A stretch of DNA of 64,000 nucleotides, taken from positions 1-64,000 of the forward strand of contig NZ_NNRM01000020.1 of the NCBI RefSeq assembly GCF_002252525.1, given 5' to 3'. This document shows, in pieces, positions 17,079 to 26,300 of this stretch. Source of the DNA: Brucella pseudogrignonensis (GTDB lineage Bacteria > Pseudomonadota > Alphaproteobacteria > Rhizobiales > Rhizobiaceae). The translations under genes and the position numbers were made by a program. How positions within the stretch are numbered: position 1 is the first letter of the stretch; each line of letters begins with the position of its first letter. A model generated the notes under the pieces. It saw nothing but the letters and a program-made list of their open reading frames with translations. It did no database searches and was not told the DNA's origin.

Positions 17079-18281
17079 TTATCTTTTCAGGTTAACCAGC
17101 ACGTCCATCAATTCGGAGCCGGTCTGGAAGACCTTCGAATTGGCGGTGTAGCTGCGCTGAGCTTCGATCATGTCGGTCAGCTCTTGCGCGATATCCGCAT
17201 TGGATTCTTCAAGAGCCCCTGCCGAAACCTTGCCCATGCCTCCGTTTTCAGGGAAGCCGAGCTGGATATTGCCGGATTCTGCACTTGGCGAGAACACGTT
17301 GCCGCTGATTACCGACATGCGGTCCGGGCTTGCCACAGTTCCCAGCGGAATACGGTAAAGCAGCTTCTGCGAGCCGTTTTCATAAAGAGCAACGACCGAA
17401 CCGTCTTTACCGATATCAACGCCCTTGATCGATGAAGGGGCCTGACCGTTGATAACAGCTTCAGTGATCGTATAGTCTTTTGCCAGCTGCTTGGACGAAC
17501 CGAGATTAAGGTCCAGCGCCTGACCATTATAGGCTGTCAGATCGACAGCAACATCACCGCCAGAAAGCAGCTTACCGTTTGTGCCATCGAAGTTCAGCGT
17601 TGTTGCGCCGACTTCAACACCATCTGCGGCGTTCTTAATCGAAACATCCCAGGTATTGTCAGCGGTCTTGGTAAAATAGACGTCCAGCGTGATCTTGCCG
17701 CCGAGATTGTCGTAAGCGATCAGCGATGTCTTGTGATTGAATTCGCCGGCAGCAGGAACCGAATCCGTCGAAGGCAGGTTGACGGTGAAATTGCCGGAGG
17801 TGCTAGGTGTTGCAACAAGATCGGACTGCTTGACGTTCACACGTTCCAGACCGTCAAAGCTGTTGGCGACCGTGTTAACATTGCCGTTAGCATCCGCCGG
17901 ATAACCCATCAGGTAATAACCAGCCGTATTGACGAGATTGCCGAACTGGTCCGGCACAAACGAACCTGCGCGCGTGAGATAAGGTGTGCCATCAGCATTG
18001 CTGACGACGAAATAGCCATTGCCGTCGATTGCAAGGTCGGTCGCGGAAGCTGTCGAGCGAATGCCGCCCTGATCCGAAATACCGTAGCGGATATTGGTCG
18101 CGACGCTACCGGAGTTATACTGGCCTGCGGTGCTTGGCAGAACGAGCGATGAGAACTGCGCATCGGCGCGCTTATAGCCGACCGTGCTTGCATTCGCGAT
18201 GTTATCTGCGACTGCCGACAAGCGGTTAGCCTGCGCGTTCATACCTGAAACGCCGGTCCGCATCATACCGTAGAGGCTCAT
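17079..18281 (-). CDS. flgE: Flagellar hook protein FlgE
   Basis: This is the hook structural protein, 400 aa. The N-terminus (MSLYGMMRTGVSGMNAQANR) and the C-terminus (EAQRSYTANSKVFQTGSELM) are the conserved axial helices. The start ATG 18281 has AGGAG upstream; a TTG 6 bases earlier is less likely. It is first in flgE-flgK-flgL, with a candidate FtcR box 39-60 bp upstream. Confidence 0.96.
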   Translation of the reverse strand: MSLYGMMRTGVSGMNAQANRLSAVADNIANASTVGYKRADAQFSSLVLPSTAGQYNSGSVATNIRYGISDQGGIRSTASATDLAIDGNGYFVVSNADGTPYLTRAGSFVPDQFGNLVNTAGYYLMGYPADANGNVNTVANSFDGLERVNVKQSDLVATPSTSGNFTVNLPSTDSVPAAGEFNHKTSLIAYDNLGGKITLDVYFTKTADNTWDVSIKNAADGVEVGATTLNFDGTNGKLLSGGDVAVDLTAYNGQALDLNLGSSKQLAKDYTITEAVINGQAPSSIKGVDIGKDGSVVALYENGSQKLLYRIPLGTVASPDRMSVISGNVFSPSAESGNIQLGFPENGGMGKVSAGALEESNADIAQELTDMIEAQRSYTANSKVFQTGSELMDVLVNLKR

Positions 18282-18319
18282 TGGCAACTCCTGAGAATTT
18301 GAGAATCCGCAGATAAGCT

Positions 18320-18341
18320 ATCGGGCCACGCTTGCGTGAAA
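18320..18341. promoter_or_regulatory. Candidate FtcR box before flgE
   Basis: The tandem 11-mers ATCGGGCCACG and CTTGCGTGAAA are 39-60 bp before the flgE start. The second half-site fits the set consensus and the first is weak. On the gene strand, TAGCTTATCT downstream could supply a -10. Confidence 0.5.
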
Positions 18342-18475
18342 CTGTAGCCTTAAGATTTTTTACGCTTTTACTGAGGACACAATCAGTTTCAGGGGTTGCC
18401 TGGACAAGACTACCTTTAAAAACCGCGAATTACTGGATTTGAGCTTTTGAAAGCTCGATAGAAAGGACACGAATC

Positions 18476-19159
18476 TCAATCGATGTTGATTGAGTATCCA
18501 AGAAAACGTTTTGAATCAACAGGATCAAAACCAAGCTTTTCACGCAATTTTTTGCGGAGCTTGCTAATATGGCTTTCGACCACATTCTCTTCGACTTCAC
18601 TGTCGAAAATGCCGTAAATCGCGCTGAAAATCTGCGCCTTGTTCAGGCGGCGACCACGGTTTGCAATTAGATATTCAAGGATCCGGCGCTCGCGACGCGG
18701 CAGCGGGAAATCCACACCATTTATCTGTGGATCACGGCCATCGGAGAAAACGCGGATCGGTCCAAGCTCGGTTCCATCATTGCCCGATGCAGCCGAAGCA
18801 CCTGTGCGGCGGCGAATTGCGTTGATGCGGGCGAGGATTTCGCGGACGTGAACTGGCTTGCGGACGACATCATCAACTCCGGATTGAAAAAGCTCCAGAG
18901 TGTGCTCCAGTGACGGGCGGTCGTTTACGGCAATAACAGGCGCCTTGCAGCGTTCACGAATACGCGCTGGCAGACCGTTCTGAGCCTCGCACTCGCCAAT
19001 CAGGAAGGCTTCTACAGCCATAATATCCTGATGGGGGACGCTTTCGACCCATTCATTGAAATCGGATGGTGTGAACCCGGTTGTCGTGATGCCTTCTCGG
19101 CTGAACCAAGAGGAGTACCCCTCAGTCACAATATTCCGCTCATCTACGACTACGATCAT
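18476..19159 (-). CDS. ftcR: Flagellar master regulator FtcR (OmpR-like, Rem homologue)
   Basis: This 227-aa orphan two-component-type regulator matches Brucella FtcR, the activator of flagellar genes, and rhizobial Rem. The receiver-like domain (residues 1-115) keeps the KP pair (K101), but the phospho-acceptor region reads [11 protein letters not shown], with Glu (E50) where Asp is expected. The OmpR-type winged helix (130-227) ends [16 protein letters not shown]. The start ATG 19159 has GGAAGG upstream. It is transcribed alone. Confidence 0.93.
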   Translation of the reverse strand: MIVVVDERNIVTEGYSSWFSREGITTTGFTPSDFNEWVESVPHQDIMAVEAFLIGECEAQNGLPARIRERCKAPVIAVNDRPSLEHTLELFQSGVDDVVRKPVHVREILARINAIRRRTGASAASGNDGTELGPIRVFSDGRDPQINGVDFPLPRRERRILEYLIANRGRRLNKAQIFSAIYGIFDSEVEENVVESHISKLRKKLREKLGFDPVDSKRFLGYSINID

Positions 19160-19499
19160 CGGCCCGCCTTCCGAATCAATATGTTAACCCAAGCAAGACA
19201 GAAGTAACTGGCAGGAGGAGTCAGCGGCAATTACACAAAGTTGCCCGCAATAAATTGGGAGGCATTTTAGTATTATCTAATTTAAGAGGAATCGCCATGA
19301 TTGCATCGGCCTGGCACTCTTGGTCTGAAAATCTTAACAAGTCGTTAACGCGCTCACGAAGTTTAACGATTCTTTACAAGGACTTAAAAATTTACCCTCT
19401 AAAATACATTATCTAGCTATATGCAATTACAGGTTGAGTCTCTAAAAACTGCGTGTATATGGCATCGCTCTACAACCCGCAATTTTGCGGGATTCCCGA
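19160..19499. other. 340-bp ftcR upstream region
   Basis: This AT-rich region lies between the ftcR start and the 3' end of the transglycosylase gene. It holds the ftcR promoter, a possible 39-codon gene on the plus strand (19297-19416) and no mosaic repeat. No CTTGCG-type tandem box is visible, so ftcR does not appear to use the motif found at its presumed targets. Confidence 0.6.
19297..19416 (+). CDS. Possible 39-aa small protein divergent from ftcR
   Basis: The frame starts ATG ATT GCA TCG and stops at TAG 19414-19416. It encodes a basic peptide beginning MIASAWHSWSENLNKSL. A good ribosome site (AGAGGA, about 7 bases before the ATG) precedes it, which is the main support. It resembles no family known to me. 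It could equally be a chance frame inside the ftcR promoter region. Confidence 0.3.
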   Translation: MIASAWHSWSENLNKSLTRSRSLTILYKDLKIYPLKYII

Positions 19500-20066
19500 T
19501 CAACCTGCGCAGAAGTTTTTTGCCTGAGGCGTCCAATTTCCGAAGCCTGTTGCGATCATATTTGTCATCACCCGACACACATATCGCTTCTGTGCAGGAT
19601 CGTTATTTGGACCTGCGTGATAACGCGCGACTGCCATTGTCCAGTTGCCTTCGCGCTCACGCAGACGCTTTAGGAAGCGCGCAGCATAATCAACATTGAG
19701 GCTTGGTTGCAGCATCGCGCCGACAGACGGAAATTCGCTGGAATGATAATAGTGATTGATCTGCATACAGCCCAGATCAATCAGTTTTGCACCTTCGGCG
19801 TGTACTTGGGTGAAACGTCTTAAAGCGGCCGCTTGAGATGGGAAAAACTCTGCCTTTCCTTCAATGTTCATCGCATAGGGCTGGAGCGAGTTTTTGCGCC
19901 CGGTTTCGGTCAGACCAACAGCATAAAGAATACCGAGTGGCACATCATAGCGGGCGGACGCTCGATGCATTTCCCGTTCGCAAATATTCTCTGCTTTAGC
20001 GCCTGCTAAACTAAACGACGAGGCCGCGATTGCGGCCGCCAGAAAGACCAGAAATTTCGCGCTCAT
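19500..20066 (-). CDS. Secreted lytic transglycosylase of the flagellar locus
   Basis: This is a periplasmic peptidoglycan-cleaving enzyme of 188 aa. A signal peptide covers residues 1-25 (VFLAAAIAASSFSLAGAKAE), catalytic Glu is E54 in GLTETG, and the SLT core motif is GCMQIN (99-104). It probably opens the wall for rod assembly, a task not covered by the short FlgJ. The chosen start ATG 20066 lies inside the last 56 bases of fliK; ATG 20096 is an alternative. Neither has a strong ribosome site, consistent with coupled translation. Confidence 0.8.
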   Translation of the reverse strand: MSAKFLVFLAAAIAASSFSLAGAKAENICEREMHRASARYDVPLGILYAVGLTETGRKNSLQPYAMNIEGKAEFFPSQAAALRRFTQVHAEGAKLIDLGCMQINHYYHSSEFPSVGAMLQPSLNVDYAARFLKRLREREGNWTMAVARYHAGPNNDPAQKRYVCRVMTNMIATGFGNWTPQAKNFCAG

Positions 20067-21300
20067 TGGCTTCAGTCGATGTGCGAGCGCGTGCATTATT
20101 GCTGTCTGCCTGGCCAGATTCGCCATTCTGCCTGCCCTCACCACCCATAAATTGCGCCTGAGACTGCGCCTGCGCATTTCCCCGGCCATCCGAGCCATTT
20201 TGCATGTCAAAAGTCTGCTGGCCTTGCTGTTGAGAGCTGGCCTGCTGTTGCCCGGCACTATGGCTCGCGGAGCTGTGCTGAACTGCACTGACTGCTCCGC
20301 GTTCAGTCACCGTGACCGAAATTTTCGTGTCGTCCGTAATGCCTGCAACTTTCAAAGCTTTTTCGATCATTGAGCGATCGGCAGCCAGCGCCTCGGCAGC
20401 ATGGGCTTTGTCAGCCACCAGATGCACTTCCACGCTGTCGGCAACCAGACGAATACGAGCAGTCACTGCACCAAGCTCCACCGGATCAAGCCTGATCTGC
20501 AAGGTTTTCACAGCACCAAAGCTGCGTTCAGAGAGGACTTGGATATCCGCGATACGTGCAGCAGCAGTTGGCGCTGCTGGTGAAGGCGATTTTACATCGG
20601 CAACAGGTGCAGACTTTCCTGTTTGCTGCTGCGGCTGAACATTTGGACGATCAGCTTCTGCGGCATTGTTGGATTGAGGTGTAAGCTCAGGCTTGGGCGA
20701 TGCAGAAGATCCGTCTGTGGCGCTGTCAGTCTGCTGATCTTTCGTTGCAGCAGGTGGAGTGTGGCTGGCCAAATTCTCAGGCTTTGCGGCACCCTTGGAA
20801 TCTGCTGTTGCTTGCGTCTGCTTGTTTGCCTGAACGTTTTCCTTCTGATCCTTCTTTAGCTCTGCATCAGGCATAGGCAGGTCAGCGGCAACTGCAGTCG
20901 TCAGTGCAGGATCTGCAGCTTCAGCAGCATCGGCCAGCGCCGATACATTCATCGACTGTTTGGCGGCATTATCACGCGCAGCAAGCTGATCCTCATCTTT
21001 TGGGTTGTTGAACCCTGCAGCAAGTGCAAGCAGGTTCTGCGACACACCATAGACCGAAGATTGAGCAGGCGTATCGCGATCAGCTTTGTCGCTATCTTCC
21101 GACTGCGTCTCATCCTTCTGCTCGCCTTCAAGCGATAGCTTGTTTTGAGACTTTTCCAGCAATGCGCCAAACAATTTTGCCGGTTCAGACTGTTCCTGAT
21201 TTTCGCCATTGGCTTTTGCCACAGCGCCCTGTTGGGCGCCAGTACCTTTGGCAAGTGAAGCCAGTCTTCCAGCCGTAGTGAGCAAAAGATCTACGCTCAT
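20011..21300 (-). CDS. fliK: Hook-length control protein FliK
   Basis: This secreted ruler protein of 429 aa measures hook length and switches export specificity. Residues 1-240 are low-complexity (Gln, Ala, Asp, Lys rich), as expected for the ruler. The Flg_hook domain covers about 255-340 (LQIRLDPVELGAVTARIRLV). The C-terminal tail is Gln/Ser rich. It overlaps motC at its start (ATGA) and the transglycosylase at its end. Confidence 0.88.
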   Translation of the reverse strand: MSVDLLLTTAGRLASLAKGTGAQQGAVAKANGENQEQSEPAKLFGALLEKSQNKLSLEGEQKDETQSEDSDKADRDTPAQSSVYGVSQNLLALAAGFNNPKDEDQLAARDNAAKQSMNVSALADAAEAADPALTTAVAADLPMPDAELKKDQKENVQANKQTQATADSKGAAKPENLASHTPPAATKDQQTDSATDGSSASPKPELTPQSNNAAEADRPNVQPQQQTGKSAPVADVKSPSPAAPTAAARIADIQVLSERSFGAVKTLQIRLDPVELGAVTARIRLVADSVEVHLVADKAHAAEALAADRSMIEKALKVAGITDDTKISVTVTERGAVSAVQHSSASHSAGQQQASSQQQGQQTFDMQNGSDGRGNAQAQSQAQFMGGEGRQNGESGQADSNNARARTSTEANEREISGLSGGRNRGLVV

Positions 21301-22601
21301 TGAATAGTCTTTCCTAGCAAGGCATCAATTTCCGCAAGCTTGCGCCGCGCATCATCCATGGTCTTCTGCACATCATCTTCCGGCTTTGCAGGCTGGGATG
21401 GCTTCCAACCGGCAGCAGGCGAAGGGGTCTCTGGCGCCTTGGGCACGACGGGCGCCTCATCACCGTCAGCAATCGGCATTGCCGGAATGTCAGTTTCGCT
21501 TCTGACTGGCTTTGTTGCACCCTCAACGGGAGGCTTGCGTGTCACCACCGAGCCAACCGCTTCTGCCGCCTGCAGAAGCTGCCTGTCGCGTTCCTGCAAA
21601 CGATCGGGCGAAATCTGAGACAATTCACGCAATGCATCTTTGGCGGAATCCGAAGCAACATCACTTGCCGCGGCATAAAGATTGGCTCTGCTCGGGTCGG
21701 CTTTCAGATGATCGGCAAGCTTTCTTGCTTCAGCCGACATGAAGCGCGCGCGCTCCGTCTGCCCATCCACCAGAGCGCCACGCGCAATCTGCAGATAAAG
21801 CGAATATTGCATGACCGGATCAGCTGTACCAATCAGCTTGACCAGTTCGGCATTGCCGATGCGATCATTGAGTTTCAACGCGGCATCCACAAACTGCTTC
21901 ATGAAATCGCGCATATAGGGCGAGCGCGGGAAGCGCTGAAGGTAATTGCGCGATAGCATCCTGATCTTGTCTGCGTCACCGAGCTTGGCGGCAATCGGCA
22001 TCGAACGACGAATAGCCGCTTCTTCAAAAAGCGTACCCGGACTATCGAGCCGCACCTGATCAAGTCGCAGAAGTGCCGTTGCCGGATCAAAAGCCGTCAT
22101 CTGGCTGGCCGTTACCAGCACGATGGAAGAGCGCAGCTCGGCTGGCAGCTGTGATGACAGCGGCACTGAGAACAGCTTCACCACCTCAATATTCTGACCC
22201 GATGCATAGGCAAGCGCGCCTTTGACGAGTTCTTGCGGAACAGTCTCGCCATCAAAACCAGCAAGCACCTTTCGCACGGCATCAGGATTGCCGCCGTTAA
22301 ACAGATAGATGATTGCCGCATAGATATTCTCAGGCTTGTCCCAGAATTCCTTTGGAGCGCGTTCCATATCAGCGCTCACAAAAATCAGCAGCCTGTTGAG
22401 CATCACAACGGCTTCAGGCTTTCCGGAAACCAGCTGATCCTGCAACATGCGCAGTGAGCGGACGAGCTTATAAGGCTCAAGCACCGGCAAGCTGCGTGGC
22501 TCTTCTGCTGCTTGCGTCTGCCCATAGGAAACCGCCCCTCCGCTTGCCAGCGGTAGGCTTGCAACAAGTGCCAGCAGGGAGCGCTTTACCAGTTTCTTCA
22601 T
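21297..22601 (-). CDS. motC: Periplasmic motility protein MotC
   Basis: This 434-aa secreted protein has a signal peptide (residues 1-30). It matches rhizobial MotC, a periplasmic protein that binds MotB and is needed for motor rotation. The body (50-330) is helical and repeat-like, and the C-terminus is Pro/Lys rich ending in a coiled segment. It is coupled to both motB and fliK by 4-bp overlaps. Confidence 0.88.
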   Translation of the reverse strand: MKKLVKRSLLALVASLPLASGGAVSYGQTQAAEEPRSLPVLEPYKLVRSLRMLQDQLVSGKPEAVVMLNRLLIFVSADMERAPKEFWDKPENIYAAIIYLFNGGNPDAVRKVLAGFDGETVPQELVKGALAYASGQNIEVVKLFSVPLSSQLPAELRSSIVLVTASQMTAFDPATALLRLDQVRLDSPGTLFEEAAIRRSMPIAAKLGDADKIRMLSRNYLQRFPRSPYMRDFMKQFVDAALKLNDRIGNAELVKLIGTADPVMQYSLYLQIARGALVDGQTERARFMSAEARKLADHLKADPSRANLYAAASDVASDSAKDALRELSQISPDRLQERDRQLLQAAEAVGSVVTRKPPVEGATKPVRSETDIPAMPIADGDEAPVVPKAPETPSPAAGWKPSQPAKPEDDVQKTMDDARRKLAEIDALLGKTIQ

Positions 22602-23722
22602 GGGTTGGACTTGAGGAAGATGTCGATGCGACGATTTTCGGCGGCATTTGGATCGGCGGCGTTCTTTGGCTGACGGTCAGCATAGCCTTCAACACGCAGG
22701 ACACGCTTTTCATCCAGCCCACCACGCACCAGCATGTAATAGGCCATCTGCGCACGAGCCGAAGACAAGCGCCAATTGTCATAGGTCGCACTCTTGAAAG
22801 GTCGGGCGTCAGTGTGACCGCTGATGACAACCTCCCCCGGCTGACGCGCGATAACCTGCGCAATGCGTTCAAGCATCTGCACAACACGCGCATCCGGTTT
22901 GGCGGAGCCAATCGTGAACATGCCGAAATCGACTTTATCAGTCAGCTGAATCATGACGCCGCCATCGACCGGGACGACTGTCACATCAGGCATAGGCTCA
23001 GCCTTTGCCGCCTTGCTGCCATCGGTCGATGCGTCTCCGTCTGCTGCCTTCTTCAAATCAGAAATCAGCTTTTCCTGGTTCTCTGCTGGCTTTTCAGCTT
23101 CTTCGGGCTTTGCCTCGGTTTTTGCTTCCGCTGTTTGCTGTGGCGGCGTTGCAGGGGCAGCTTCCGGTGGCGTCAGCTCTTCCGCAGCCTTGCTCGACCA
23201 GTAGTCAGGGCTGAACGGATCGCGATAGGCATCGCCGCCATCAGCGCCTGTCTGCGTGCCAGCCTGTGCGCTGCCGCCATCGCCCTTCGTGGATTGGTTC
23301 TGCAGAACGCCCGTTTCATGCGCAAGTTCGGACAAGACCGCATATGGCTCGCGGAACATGCGGCTTTCTTCCTGCTCAATCGGCGGGGAAGCAGCGCTAT
23401 CGTTGATAACCTTGGTGCTGTTTTCAATCTGCTTGTCGCTCTCAAAGCGAACTTTGCCGTTCTGTTCGTCAATGTCCTGCACGCCCTTTGGGCTTGAATG
23501 ACGATCCATCAGCTTAACGGGATTGAAGTAGCTGGCGACAGCCGCCTTGCTTTCTTCGTTGGCCGCATTGATGAGCCACATGACGAGGAAGAACGCCATC
23601 ATCGCAGTCATGAAGTCAGCGTAAGCGATCTTCCAGACGCCGCCATGATGACCGTCATGATCATCGTGCTTGCCACGGCGGACAATAATGATTTCGCGCT
23701 TGGTTTCCGGATCGATGCTCAT
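22598..23722 (-). CDS. motB: Stator protein MotB
   Basis: This is the peptidoglycan-anchored stator subunit, 374 aa. A single span at about residues 28-48 carries the proton-binding Asp in KIAYADFMTAMMAFF. A long charged linker (70-240) precedes an OmpA-like peptidoglycan domain (about 250-370; VVISGHTDARPF and AENRRIDIF). The long linker is typical of rhizobial MotB. Its partner motA is 14 kb away on the other strand. Confidence 0.95.
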   Translation of the reverse strand: MSIDPETKREIIIVRRGKHDDHDGHHGGVWKIAYADFMTAMMAFFLVMWLINAANEESKAAVASYFNPVKLMDRHSSPKGVQDIDEQNGKVRFESDKQIENSTKVINDSAASPPIEQEESRMFREPYAVLSELAHETGVLQNQSTKGDGGSAQAGTQTGADGGDAYRDPFSPDYWSSKAAEELTPPEAAPATPPQQTAEAKTEAKPEEAEKPAENQEKLISDLKKAADGDASTDGSKAAKAEPMPDVTVVPVDGGVMIQLTDKVDFGMFTIGSAKPDARVVQMLERIAQVIARQPGEVVISGHTDARPFKSATYDNWRLSSARAQMAYYMLVRGGLDEKRVLRVEGYADRQPKNAADPNAAENRRIDIFLKSNP

Positions 23723-24414
23723 CTGGCAGCAGCCCTTAGTTCTTCCAGAACTGGCGCGACGCGTGTTTCAAGCGCACGATCGCCAAAGGAAAATGAGAGT
23801 TCGCTGGACGCATTCTCAGTAAAACGGCATCCAGGCGGCAGAAGGTCGGCATGGTCCTTGAGCGGCTCAAGCAAATGCGCTGGACCGAAGATTTCAGGTG
23901 CTTCGCCTTCCAGAGCCAGCTTGCTGATCCGCTGCGCGAAACCCGCAATCGCGTCCTGTTCGATTTTAGCTGCCAGCAACGGTGCGAGAACCTCGGCAAT
24001 CTGCGCGGACATGGATTGTTCAAGCCCGCTCACAGCTTCCGTCAAGGCACCAGCCAGGAGATTGGCCTGCTCACGAGAGAAACTCGCACGCAATGCTTCG
24101 ATGTCCGCTTCATGCTCACGCAGCAGCCTGGCCTTCTCGGCCTCATAAAGCGCTTCTGCTTCCTTGTGACCGTCTTCGCGACCGGCCTCAAATGCAGCCC
24201 GCTTTTCCTCTTCAATGGCGATGATGCTTGCGACTTCCGCCTGCTCTGCAAATGGAGGCTTCTCCGAAACCTCAGCCATTTGCGGATCGGTGTGCGGCAA
24301 GAGCTCCGACAAAGGCTGCGGCTGTGCGGGGGCCGCAATGATTTCTACCGCTTCGTCGGCGATACGATGCGTCGAGAAATCAGGAAGGTAGCGGCTGAGT
24401 GCGAGCGTGCTCAT
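23719..24414 (-). CDS. FliH-like flagellar export ATPase regulator
   Basis: This 231-aa acidic protein has a coiled segment at about residues 65-130 (EEEKRAAFEAGREDGHKEAEA), where the GxxxG-like spacing and Glu/Ala richness recall FliH, followed by a mixed C-terminal domain. FliH restrains FliI and links it to the C-ring, and no other fliH candidate is present in the window. Its place directly after fliF supports this. Sequence likeness is low, so the assignment is an inference. Confidence 0.55.
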   Translation of the reverse strand: MSTLALSRYLPDFSTHRIADEAVEIIAAPAQPQPLSELLPHTDPQMAEVSEKPPFAEQAEVASIIAIEEEKRAAFEAGREDGHKEAEALYEAEKARLLREHEADIEALRASFSREQANLLAGALTEAVSGLEQSMSAQIAEVLAPLLAAKIEQDAIAGFAQRISKLALEGEAPEIFGPAHLLEPLKDHADLLPPGCRFTENASSELSFSFGDRALETRVAPVLEELRAAAR

Positions 24415-24416
24415 AA

Positions 24417-26150
24417 TCAGGCAGCCTCAAGCTCCGGCATTACAGATCGCTGGTTTGATGCTGCTTCCTGCTTGATGGCGGTTTCGTGGATCCACTGCTT
24501 GAGAACTGCGGCAACGCGCTCTTCATCCATCTCGATCATCTGTTCGAGGCGCAATTTGGCAGGCATGCGCATACGCTGACGCAAATCGCTAAGGCTGGTC
24601 TTCATCTGATCGGCATAGGCTTCTGGTCCACCGATCACTGCCTTGGCACCCTCACCGGCGATGGCCTGCTGCGTATCACCAACAAAGTTTGGCACAGCGA
24701 CATCACCCGGTTCAAGCAGCGCAACTTCTGTTCCGGATGGCTTCGCGTTCTGATCGCGGAGCAAAGGACGGACACCAAACCAGATCAGGAGCGCAACAGC
24801 GGCAAGAATTGCCAGTGCATTAACGTAGGAACCGCTCTGACGCATCAGCTGCTCGGACCATGGCGTCGAAACCGGCTCCATATCTGCGCCTGCCGGGCTG
24901 AGAAAGTTGACAGCCGTTACGTTGATCACATCACCACGATCAGGATTGAGACCGGCGGCAGTTGCAAGGAGGTCGCGGATTTTCAAGAGCTGCTGATCGA
25001 CAAAATCGGCAGGCGGCGGCGTGGTGCCAGCCGTTTCAAGCAGACGCGCCTGATCGATGACGACCGCAATCGACAGACGCTTGACGGTGTAGCCATCGCT
25101 GACTGTGGATACCGTCTTGGTGTTCATTTCGTAATTGGTCAGTTCTTCGCGGCGATCAGTCTTTTCAGACGAGCTTTCGCCGTTGCGGTTCTGAATTTCT
25201 TCCTGCGGAATGTTCTGCTCAACGCCGGTGGCATTGTCGTTACGTGCGTTGCGGGAGTCTCCGCTTTCACGCACAACACGAACAGAACGTTCAACGCGCG
25301 ATTCAGGATCGAATTGCGTTTCATTTGTCTGACGGCGGTCGGTATCAAGCGTTGCCTGAACACTGCTCTGGAAGTGACCAACACCGAGATATGGAGCAAG
25401 CGCCTTGCGGATGCTCTCATCCACATTGCCAGCAACCTGCTGTTCAAGCGACGCGGTCAGAAGAGCAGCACCATTCGCAGCCTCTCCCGCAGATGCGAGC
25501 AGACGACCATTGGTATCGAGAACCGTAACGGACGAAGCATCCAGCGATGGCACAGCGGCAGCAACCAGCTGGCGGATCGACTGCGCGGATTCAGCGGCAA
25601 AGCCGCCTTCAGCGCGGATCACAACCGAAGCAGACGGCTTCTGATCACCGCGACGGAACGAGCCTTTTTCGGCCATGACGATGTGAACGCGCGCAGCTTT
25701 TACGCCACGAATGGCCTGAATGGTACGCGCGATCTCGCCTTCAAGTGCCCGAACATGCGTGATTTCCTGCATGAACGATGTCAGGCCAAGCGAGCCCATA
25801 TTGTCGAAAAGCTCGTAACCGGCGTTGTTTGACGTCGGCAGACCTTTTTCAGCCAGATACATACGCGCCTGTTCGGCCTTGCCGACAGGAACAAGGATCG
25901 ATGAACCGTCGGACTTCACGTCGAAAGCAATGCCAGCTTCACCGAGCGCCAGCCCCATACGGTTCACGTCATCGCGCGAAAGGCCGACATAAAGCGTCTC
26001 ATAGGAGGGGCGGCTCAGATAGACGCTCGTATAAAGAATAGCGCCCATCAGTGCAGCTCCGACAAGTCCGAGCGCTATAAGTTTTCGCGCGCCAAGCTTG
26101 CCGAGCGTTCCCTTAAGCTGTTCGAGTAATTGCTGGAAATTCTGCTGCAT
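24417..26150 (-). CDS. fliF: MS-ring protein FliF
   Basis: This is the MS-ring protein, 577 aa. A first membrane span lies at about residues 25-45. The ring-building motif domains follow (SRPSYETLYVGLSRDDVNRM and the IRGVKAARVHIVMAEKGSF region). A second span is near 440-460, and the C-terminal tail binds FliG. ATG 26150 (MQQNFQQLL) is preferred because GGTGG is well spaced; ATG 26165 has no spaced ribosome site. A candidate FtcR box is 33-54 bp upstream; Brucella FtcR is reported to bind the fliF promoter. Confidence 0.95.
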   Translation of the reverse strand: MQQNFQQLLEQLKGTLGKLGARKLIALGLVGAALMGAILYTSVYLSRPSYETLYVGLSRDDVNRMGLALGEAGIAFDVKSDGSSILVPVGKAEQARMYLAEKGLPTSNNAGYELFDNMGSLGLTSFMQEITHVRALEGEIARTIQAIRGVKAARVHIVMAEKGSFRRGDQKPSASVVIRAEGGFAAESAQSIRQLVAAAVPSLDASSVTVLDTNGRLLASAGEAANGAALLTASLEQQVAGNVDESIRKALAPYLGVGHFQSSVQATLDTDRRQTNETQFDPESRVERSVRVVRESGDSRNARNDNATGVEQNIPQEEIQNRNGESSSEKTDRREELTNYEMNTKTVSTVSDGYTVKRLSIAVVIDQARLLETAGTTPPPADFVDQQLLKIRDLLATAAGLNPDRGDVINVTAVNFLSPAGADMEPVSTPWSEQLMRQSGSYVNALAILAAVALLIWFGVRPLLRDQNAKPSGTEVALLEPGDVAVPNFVGDTQQAIAGEGAKAVIGGPEAYADQMKTSLSDLRQRMRMPAKLRLEQMIEMDEERVAAVLKQWIHETAIKQEAASNQRSVMPELEAA

Positions 26151-26182
26151 CGATACCACCGCCATCCTGATGCGAACAAAAT

Positions 26183-26204
26183 AGATCGCGAAGCTTGCGC
26201 GAAA
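26183..26204. promoter_or_regulatory. Candidate FtcR box before fliF
   Basis: The tandem 11-mers AGATCGCGAAG and CTTGCGCGAAA lie 33-54 bp before the preferred fliF start. GCGAA recurs at exactly 11 bp. Direct binding of FtcR to the fliF promoter is known in Brucella melitensis, which makes this the key site for testing the motif. Confidence 0.65.
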
Positions 26205-26235
26205 GTGTCGGCTTGAATGAGGAGGCGATTTTTTA

Positions 26236-26270
26236 GAAAAGAAGAAGGGCGCGGAATAAATTCCACGCCC
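26236..26270 (-). terminator. Intrinsic terminator of fliC
   Basis: GGGCGCGGAAT at 26247-26257 pairs at 10 of 11 positions with ATTCCACGCCC at 26260-26270. On the minus strand the stem is followed by TTCTTCTTTTC, a T-rich tail. It ends the fliC transcript before the fliF promoter. Confidence 0.8.
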
Positions 26271-26300
26271 CTCAAAGTATCAACCGTATCAGCTAAGTGA

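Noticed and set aside
22454-23497. 347-codon open frame on the plus strand
   Set aside because: It is antisense to motC and motB; its apparent hydrophobic parts are shadows of their reading frames.
24486-25832. 448-codon open frame on the plus strand
   Set aside because: It is antisense to fliF, without a ribosome site or recognisable domain.
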